This document shows, in pieces, positions 57,206-64,000 of a DNA stretch of 64,000 nucleotides; position 1 is the first letter of the stretch, and each line of letters starts with the position of its first letter. The stretch covers positions 1,860,001 through 1,924,000 of the forward strand of contig WACJ01000525.1 in NCBI GenBank assembly GCA_008973525.1, in the 5' to 3' direction. Under the pieces are notes generated by a model that saw only the letters and a list, made by a program, of their open reading frames with translations, was not told the DNA's origin and ran no database searches. A program made the position numbers and the translations under genes. The DNA is from Stenopsyche tienmushanensis (Eukaryota; Arthropoda; Insecta; Trichoptera; Stenopsychidae).

Positions 57206-60200
57206 AAAAATGCTTCAAACTCACGGGCGAGAGAAGTGAAACTTTTTAGTACCTGGAATCTTTGATTTTATGCATTGTTATTGTCTTTTTTCTAGCTAAA
57301 ATATAAAGCTGTATTTGTGTAATATATAATAAAATAGGCAAACTAGTCTAGTTGTGGCTTTATACTACGTATGAATACATATATACAATAAAATATGCGA
57401 CGAAGTCTAAGACTTAGTAATTCTCCTTCTCTTCAAACCAACTGACGCTTGGCGTTTCACTTTTCGTCTCGTTCAGTCCAATTTACCCTATCATGTCTAT
57501 AGACGTTTGCGGCGTTTATTTGCCGCGAAAAATTGCACCGTTTATTTGTCGTTTATGTTTTAAATAAATAAGGAATTGTACTCTTAAGAGCCATTTCAGG
57601 TTTCTAAATATAATTTCTATGAACTTTACAAAGTTTTGTAATCCGAGGCAAATGTATACTTTAAGAAACAACGATTTCCCGACAGGAGCCAAAATCTTCT
57701 AACAAACATTCTGAGAATCGATATTCAATGCATGGATTTAGAAGGTGTTTCCAGCGGCATTAGACCCCTAACCCTATAAATACAATATCCTCACCTTCCA
57801 CGCCAGAATGCCTATCCTCCACTTTTGTTTTTTAAGAGTCTTTCGCAGAATTACGCTCCGCATCCCGTTCCAAGGCGTCTTCATAACTTATGAATGGAAC
57901 CCTCCCTCCGAATCCCATCCTCAATGTGAACCCATTAAATCCAGAACGGGACATCCTGCGGTTTGATAAGCCATCAGTAAACTCCATAACCCATTTATGG
58001 CCTTCCGGAACAATCCTTTTTTATTAACAATTTATCCTCCACTCCACAGCTCAGTATTCATTTACACATTAATGTTCACTACCCGGCTTTGTATCATATC
58101 GGAAGATAAGACGACGTCCCTTCCCTCCAGATGAAAATAACCAAGTCAAAAAATACGACAGCCCCATGGCTGACAATACAAATATATTTCATTGGGGTGA
58201 TTCGCTCGAAGCAAGAAAGAAAAATGGATGATTAACAACATTCAAACGGCAATCTATGGTGCTTTAAAAACATCCATAATCTGAATTTAGCACGCTGTAT
58301 TTGCCAGCTTTATATTTATTAAAATATATGGATTTTTTTATAAAAATAAGATTGAAATATATTCATAGAGCTGATTATAAATGCTATTCGTTGAGATAGA
58401 TCTGAGCGTTCCCATGGAAATACAAATGACAAACAAACGACAGATGGTGCCAGGCTTGTTGATATATGATGACGGGATGGTGATGATGATAGGAGGTTTG
58501 TGGTTTGCATTCATTATTTTATTGCATAGAGTAAGTTCAAATATGTTGTTATTTTGAGCAGTTTCTATATATGCAAATGAAATCTAAAACATATATGATG
58601 GATGAAAGGTTCATTGTAGAAGGGCCTACAGTCTCAAGCCACTCTCCCTAACTGCACTTTTGATTTTTAGCCATTGTTAGTGAGTCAGTGTAATCATTGA
58701 GGCAGACACGAGAACAATGGTACAAGGAGTTGTACAAAGACAAAATATGCACCTAGCATAGACATTTTAAAAAATAGGGAAGCTGTCGGTGTGCTGTATA
58801 GTTGCCTTATAAATCATCCATCCAATGGAAGACGATGCTTAGGGCCCTAGTCAAACTTAAATTCTATTATCAAGAATCATCTGGTCGAATAATATGGATG
58901 ATATCTAAGTAAATTATTATATTGCGAGAAAATGAACACATTGGGCATGTATTGTGATTTGGTGCAATGGCGTAAAGAGACTTGTTTGATGTTTATATAA
59001 AATACCTTCCCTTGTTTATCTGAAAAAAAGAATACTCTCGGAAAATAAAACTTTGTGCCATTTTAGCGCCACAACGATTTTCACATTTTAGGGCTTTTCA
59101 GCACTTTTTAATGGTTAAACATACACAACAAAAGAAGTCATAAAAAAGATGTTGAAACATTTATTGCTTCAAACGATTGTATATTCTTTGAATCTGACAT
59201 TAAAAAAATGTTTAATAGTCGAAGGAATGGCTGTGGAAAATGATAGACAATGCTCTAAAATTATTATATATTTCCGCATTCACTATGAATCCATTTTCAT
59301 TTTTACACATCACCGCAAAATTGTTATTTGTCACAAAACTTCAAATCATGCTTCAGACGTTCCCGGCACATTTAATATTATAGTTGTTCGGCGCTACAAT
59401 ATGTTCAAGAAACACTCTTTTAGAGTGCATCTATATATTATAAATGTGGTCTGCACTTGAGGGATTCGAACGCCCTGTTTTATAGCCGCCAATGTGAATA
59501 ACGCAAAAAAGCTGGCCAAATAAATTTATTGAATTGCGGTTGAACATCCCCGTTGGCTTCTTAAATGGTGACATTCTTTCTTCAAGTCGGCTCATTATAT
59601 TTACATAAATTTAGTTTTTATTGGCTTTAGACTTGAACGAGCGAAAGTCCCTCTTCCTCCGTTCGCTTTATGGCAACTGAATTCTGAGAGATAAAAAGGA
59701 AGTTACATTGTTTAAAGAAAATTCTCCCCTGTTTGCTAATATGGTTAAGAAAGAGCGATGCGAAAAGTTTTTTTTTGCGGAAAGAAGATAAACCTGCCGA
59801 CATCGTTCGTTTCTTCCTTTTTGGGTTGACGTCGTACATAGACGGAAGTTAAAAATGCTATTCTTAAATTATATTGAATCAATACAAAATTCAATACAAA
59901 TTCAAGTTAAAGAACCACAGCCTATCTATGGCTATTAAATAACGAGACTACACTTAGACCTTTAGAAATAAGCGTCAATCGTAGGCTCAATCAAAGGATT
60001 TGTTACCCTAATCAGAGGAAAATTATGACTGGATACGAAATCCATTTGCTACAGTTTTCGACATCATATTTGTGTTAGCTTTCTTTCTCAATAATAACTA
60101 ATATGAAAACTAAAAAACAAGAAAGACTTACGAATTTAGACGAAGAATTGAGGGTAGCTATATCAAATATTCGACCTAATATTTCTGATATCTGCAAAAG

Positions 60201-60239
60201 CCAACAAGCTCAGATATCACATTAATTGATCATATAAAT
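57206..60239. other. No supported gene
   Basis: Includes a GC-richer, CpG-containing patch at 57440-58150 and a smaller one at 59460-59840. A gat microsatellite-like stretch lies at about 58465-58495. A 103-codon plus-strand frame (59149-59460) shows no domain. Confidence 0.45.
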
Positions 60240-60425
60240 TCCATTATGTTAAGCAGGGACTTCATTTTAGGTATTAAGCATTTTTTTTTATAATTTAATT
60301 TAAAAAGAAAATATGTAATAAAAATTATGTCCACATTTTTTTTTCGACTTTGTAATTTTCTTGCACAGCTACTTTTTCCTATCATCAAAATTGTACCGTG
60401 ACTTCAAAAAGGTTGAGAGCCACTG
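60240..60425 (-). mobile_element. hAT-family left end, second copy
   Basis: On the minus strand this reads cagtggctctcaaccttttt, gaagtcacggtac, then after about 60 bases aagtcgaaaaa and gacataatttttattacata. All of it matches the first 180 or so bases of the hAT element at 29607. The outermost base is at 60425. The partner end was not found at lower coordinates, so the copy is truncated or its other end has decayed. Confidence 0.75.
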
Positions 60426-60433
60426 GATTAGAT

Positions 60434-61689
60434 TATTCACACAGACACAGAAGTGAATATATTTTTTGAGAATCAGTTTTCAGCTTACAGCAAGATAAGC
60501 TTTCATTCACTGTAGTAAAAAACAACAAATAACTCTCCCAGCTTCTATCCAACAACGGTTTGAGTTATTGAATAGTTTTTTTTTTAAATGGAATATGCGC
60601 TAAAAGAGCTCAATGTAATGTTTCTTTTGAAACGGCAAATAATGAATGCAGATCCTAATGTTGAGAGTACAATGAAATAAGAGAAAGATACGCAGAGAAA
60701 TAGAAAATTAAATTAATCGCTATGAAGCAATGCAGTGTTACTCAAACTACGACCCTCAGACTGACAAATAAAATTCAAAATAATCTACAATTAATACTAA
60801 TTAGGGGATGGTGAAGCTTCAAATAGGGTGTCGATTAATTAGATTTAAGATTTGTTTGAATTTCTATACGTAACCTGCAGATGTGTTCATAATCAGACAA
60901 TAGCGACACATTTTAAAATGTATAACAACATATTCTAAGCATTCCCATGGATGTACAAATAACAGACTTATAACTTAAGCATTAATTCTTTAATAAAGAT
61001 ATGAAATAAATATTAATATTTCTCAAAAGATGCATTTCATTGATTCAATTATTAAATACAATTCATAATATTCTAAATTGAATAAGCAGGGTAAAAATTC
61101 AAAATTAAATTTTCATTGTGGTTTAGCTTTGTGAATTTTCCCCCTGAATTAACCACAATAATCCGAATATTTCTGTATAGCAAATTTTAATACATTCTGT
61201 TTAATATAAATTCTCTCTTATTACTGAGGATAAAATGCCCAAACAAATTTGACAAAAAAGCGACTAAATAAGAAAATAGACACGATAAGGCTGCATTTAG
61301 ATTTACATCACTAATTGAATCAGATCACGCCAAAACACCGTATTATTATCACAGAAAATTGAAAATCTATCTAGATTCTATAACACATTAGCATTTAAGA
61401 TTGGCAACGTAAATAGAATGGGCGTTTGAATACCTAATTAATAGATAATTTATTACCAAAATAGAAAATTGGGGCGATAATTGGACGTTTTATGATAGTT
61501 TTCTTCTAACTTCAACAACTAGTTATAAATTCAGCTTAATCACATATAATAAATAATCCTACTTAAAATAAGTAGACTAAATCGAATTTTCATAGTAAGT
61601 GCATTGTAAACGATTAAAATAAATATTAAATTTGATCAATGCAAAATGAGTAATATTTTTGTTGTTATGAGAAAGAATGTTCAGGGATT
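60434..61689. other. No supported gene
   Basis: AT-rich sequence without recognisable coding, RNA or repeat features. Confidence 0.5.
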
Positions 61690-61691
61690 AA

Positions 61692-61895
61692 ATAGGAAAA
61701 ATTATGGATATGTTGCCTTCTGATTATCATCTGTTTAGTCCCCTAGATTCTTCCATCCAGGATGAACGATTTCGATACAAGGATGAAATTAAAATTCACC
61801 TTCTTACATATTTTGATTCAAACGCCTCATTATTTCATAATGAAGGGGTTGAAAATTTAGATCAAAAATGCGAGATAAAAGAAAAAGAATAAGGA
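61692..61895 (+). mobile_element. mariner transposase C-terminal remnant
   Basis: A 62-codon frame begins MDMLPSDYHLFSPLDSSIQD and includes SLFHNEGVENLDQKCE. It corresponds to the C-terminal part of SETMAR/mariner-type transposases, where APSDYHLFRSL carries the last catalytic Asp, followed about 40 residues later by a FxxxGIxxLPxRWxK block. No terminal repeats were seen. It is a relic whose N-terminal part is missing. Confidence 0.65.
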
Positions 61896-63685
61896 TGATA
61901 TATGAAAATGGAATCGATATACTCCCTCTCACATCAAGAATTTCTCGGAAAAAGGAAGAAAAAAAAACTCCTCACGTAAAGTTCAGGCTCACGTAGACTC
62001 CCATATAATAAGATCTCGAATGAATTAAGTCGGTCGACTAAGCAAGACAGTCCTAAGAGTCGTCTTAATTAAATAGAGTCGTTCATAAGCGAGCATACGA
62101 GGACGTGCGACCCGAAGGCGTCGTGTATTTTTATTCTTATTAAAATTCATACAATTTGATTAGCGCCCTTCAACCCTCGTAACCTTTCGACCCCTTTTTC
62201 AACCACTCATCTCCACTCTGATGTCTTTTTTCAGTTCTATTTAAAGATACAAGGATGTTCTCTCGGCTGACTGAGTCACTCGCTCTTCGGCTCTGGACGA
62301 CATTCGCCTTTCAGACGATTATATTATACAGGGTTCTTTTTACCCCGTGCACGTCGCTGCTATCACCTCGACAAATAAAGAGTCTTTTGGACCCCGATCT
62401 AAATGCTCATTTCATTACTGGGATAAGCATCATTTTATCCGTTTTTAAATTAAAAATAGCTTACTGATGCAAAACGCCGGCAAAAATCGCATTTGAAGCT
62501 GCATAACAATACACTCATCCCAATATCTATATGCAAAAACAAAATTTAGCTCATACAAAATTAAAATAAAAGTTCCAGGATAAAATGCATAGATAAATTC
62601 ACTAAATACTTTGATATTAATTTAGTCCTTAAGTAAAATTAAAGAAATGTGAAAAATTTGAACCCTATGCAAAACCATAAGATATCAAGGGTAAATTTAT
62701 AGATTAAATACATGGAAATGTTAATCAAATATGTCTGGATATAAATGTCTTACTAAATTTTGCTTGGATCATTGAAAAATTCGATTCTTAAGATCGATTT
62801 CGGCAATATTACGATTTGGTACCTCAAAATAAAATACAAGGTGCGGTCTTGAGCTTTGAACGGCGACTGTATCCTTGGGAAAAATCGTAATCATTGCGTA
62901 ATACTATTACATCGACATAAAATAAATCGTTGACCCTATCGTTAAATTAAAAATATACGCGAAACGAAATTAAACCGCCATACGAACATTTTGAAGCCCG
63001 TTCACAGGGTTGTAACCACCATTTTAACGGTCTTCGCGTTATAAATATTTAAGAGCTGGCTCCCGACCACATGCCCGCCACATGATCTATGAACGCTCTG
63101 TTCGCAGACGTTCGTCTTTCGTTTTTAAAAGAAATTTCGAAATTTGAATAATTCACACAAGTTTTATTTTTCTCACGAACGGAAACCTCTTCGTTTAATC
63201 CCCTGATTAAGAAAGAGAGGTTTTCTTTGGAGAAGAAAAGTTGGCGGATTAGGGTGTGGATAATGCAGGACGGAAGTCACGTCCTTTTAATATGCGACTA
63301 GCTCAGGAGGGAAAGTGGTCGTGCTCGAACAACCAAATGACTTCATAAGCACTCTCATGGATAATTTAGCACAGAGTTTTCGAATTTCAGAAGAAAGTTT
63401 TCGGAAATGCATCCTTAATTTTATGAGTCCATCGCTGTAAAAGTTTAAATCAAAGTACTAAGTGGAGGTGATTTATTGAGATCAAAAACACATTATTTTA
63501 ATATAAGACATTTAAAGACAAGTTTGATGCTTGTCTTGTGATAATATAAATTCCGAAACTTAAAGACTATCGATGCAAATAATTGATAAAATTGTGTCAA
63601 TGATTAAATCTTCTTTAATCTAAAAACGCGTTGCAAAAAATTGCTCAGTCAAAAGTATTTAGTATAAAAAATGTATATAGGCATA
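61896..63685. other. No supported gene
   Basis: CpG-richer at 61960-62470 and 62980-63320, AT-rich elsewhere. The open frame at 62255-62467 (plus) has no recognisable domain. Confidence 0.45.
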
Positions 63686-64000
63686 TCCCGAAAGTAAGTG
63701 TACTATGACAATAAGGTTCTGTGATTTTTTTGTTTTTTAAGGGTTAGCTATTCTGAGTGAATGAAGGGCATCTCTTGACAAAGCGAGCATAACAAGAACA
63801 TGGTAGTACGTAAATTCATGTTACGTAGTATTCAGTTGCGTGAAAAATGTCGGTAAGAAATCCCGCCAAGTGCGGGCCAGTCAATAGCGTCCGCGAGTTT
63901 CTTGCGCGACTTGAATTTTCTGAGCTCTATTGTAACTGGAGATAAAAGGTGGGTGGCGTATTAAACGGCTGAGTCAAACATACACAGTCGTCACAGTTGT
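63686..64000 (+). mobile_element. mariner element, second copy, cut by the window edge
   Basis: Begins, after a TA, with the same 19-bp end as the element at 19734 (tcccgaaagtaagtgtact). At about 63929 the plus strand reads IVTGDKRWVAY, a stop, then TAESNIHSRHS. This is the VTGDExW block around the first catalytic Asp of mariner transposases. The distance from the end to this block is far shorter than in a full-length mariner, so an internal deletion removed the DNA-binding domain. The right end lies outside the window. Confidence 0.8.

Noticed and set aside
59149..59460. A 103-codon plus-strand frame.
   Set aside because: Biased AT-rich composition, no domain and no neighbouring splice sites; expected by chance at this scale.
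1..64000. CRISPR arrays, bacterial operons or phage genes.
   Set aside because: No regularly spaced repeats, no ribosome-binding-site-led gene runs and no prokaryotic gene families were seen; the window is eukaryotic.

Overview
The window looks like AT-rich nuclear DNA from an arthropod, most probably an insect. The grounds are the exon-intron structure of the one recognisable gene, its close match to the Drosophila InaE type of diacylglycerol lipase, the very short introns in its core, and a set of decayed transposons typical of insect genomes (mariner, pogo/Tigger-like, hAT, RTE, Jockey). There is no sign of bacterial gene organisation. Apart from the long terminal exon of the lipase gene and the lipase-exon frames, most long open frames are chance frames or transposon remnants.

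The only gene I can support is on the minus strand. Fourteen coding exons between 53105 and 50216, plus a 1.7-kb terminal exon at 44906-43176, splice in perfect phase into 1121 residues of an sn-1-specific diacylglycerol lipase (DAGL-alpha/InaE type). The fragment starts inside the last transmembrane segment. It carries the lipase core (Ser in GHSLGAG, Asp in GKDVVPRIG, His in the GRILHLVRHHP stretch) and ends in a long Ser/Thr-rich cytoplasmic tail. The exons for the N terminus and the earlier membrane segments were not found and may lie to the right of the window. The 5.3-kb intron before the terminal exon holds a well-formed 63/113-nt cassette exon with two donors, and possibly a further upstream exon. 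The gene also shows a 24-nt microexon, a GC-AG intron and a possible read-through C terminus.

The left part (1-43 kb) has no supported host gene. It is a graveyard of mobile DNA: mariner pieces at about 3.8-4.1, 14.5-14.9 and 19.7-20.4 kb, a Jockey-type reverse transcriptase at 15.5-16.3 kb, an RTE fragment nested in a 3.3-kb hAT element with a perfect 8-bp target duplication (29.6-32.9 kb), and an R1/LOA-like reverse transcriptase scrap at 33.2 kb. Several short dispersed repeats lie between them. Two AT-rich stretches (about 34.8-43.2 kb and 8.6-14.5 kb) show nothing recognisable; the first may include the lipase 3' UTR.

The right part (53-64 kb) is also without a supported gene. It holds the partner of an inverted dispersed repeat first seen at 4.3 kb, two Tigger-like repeats, a second hAT end, a mariner C-terminal scrap and, at the right edge, another copy of the 19.7-kb mariner family. 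Patches richer in CpG (for example 4.7-6.7, 35.3-35.7, 55.5-55.9, 57.4-58.1 and 62.0-62.5 kb) stand out from the AT-rich background, but I could not assign them a function.
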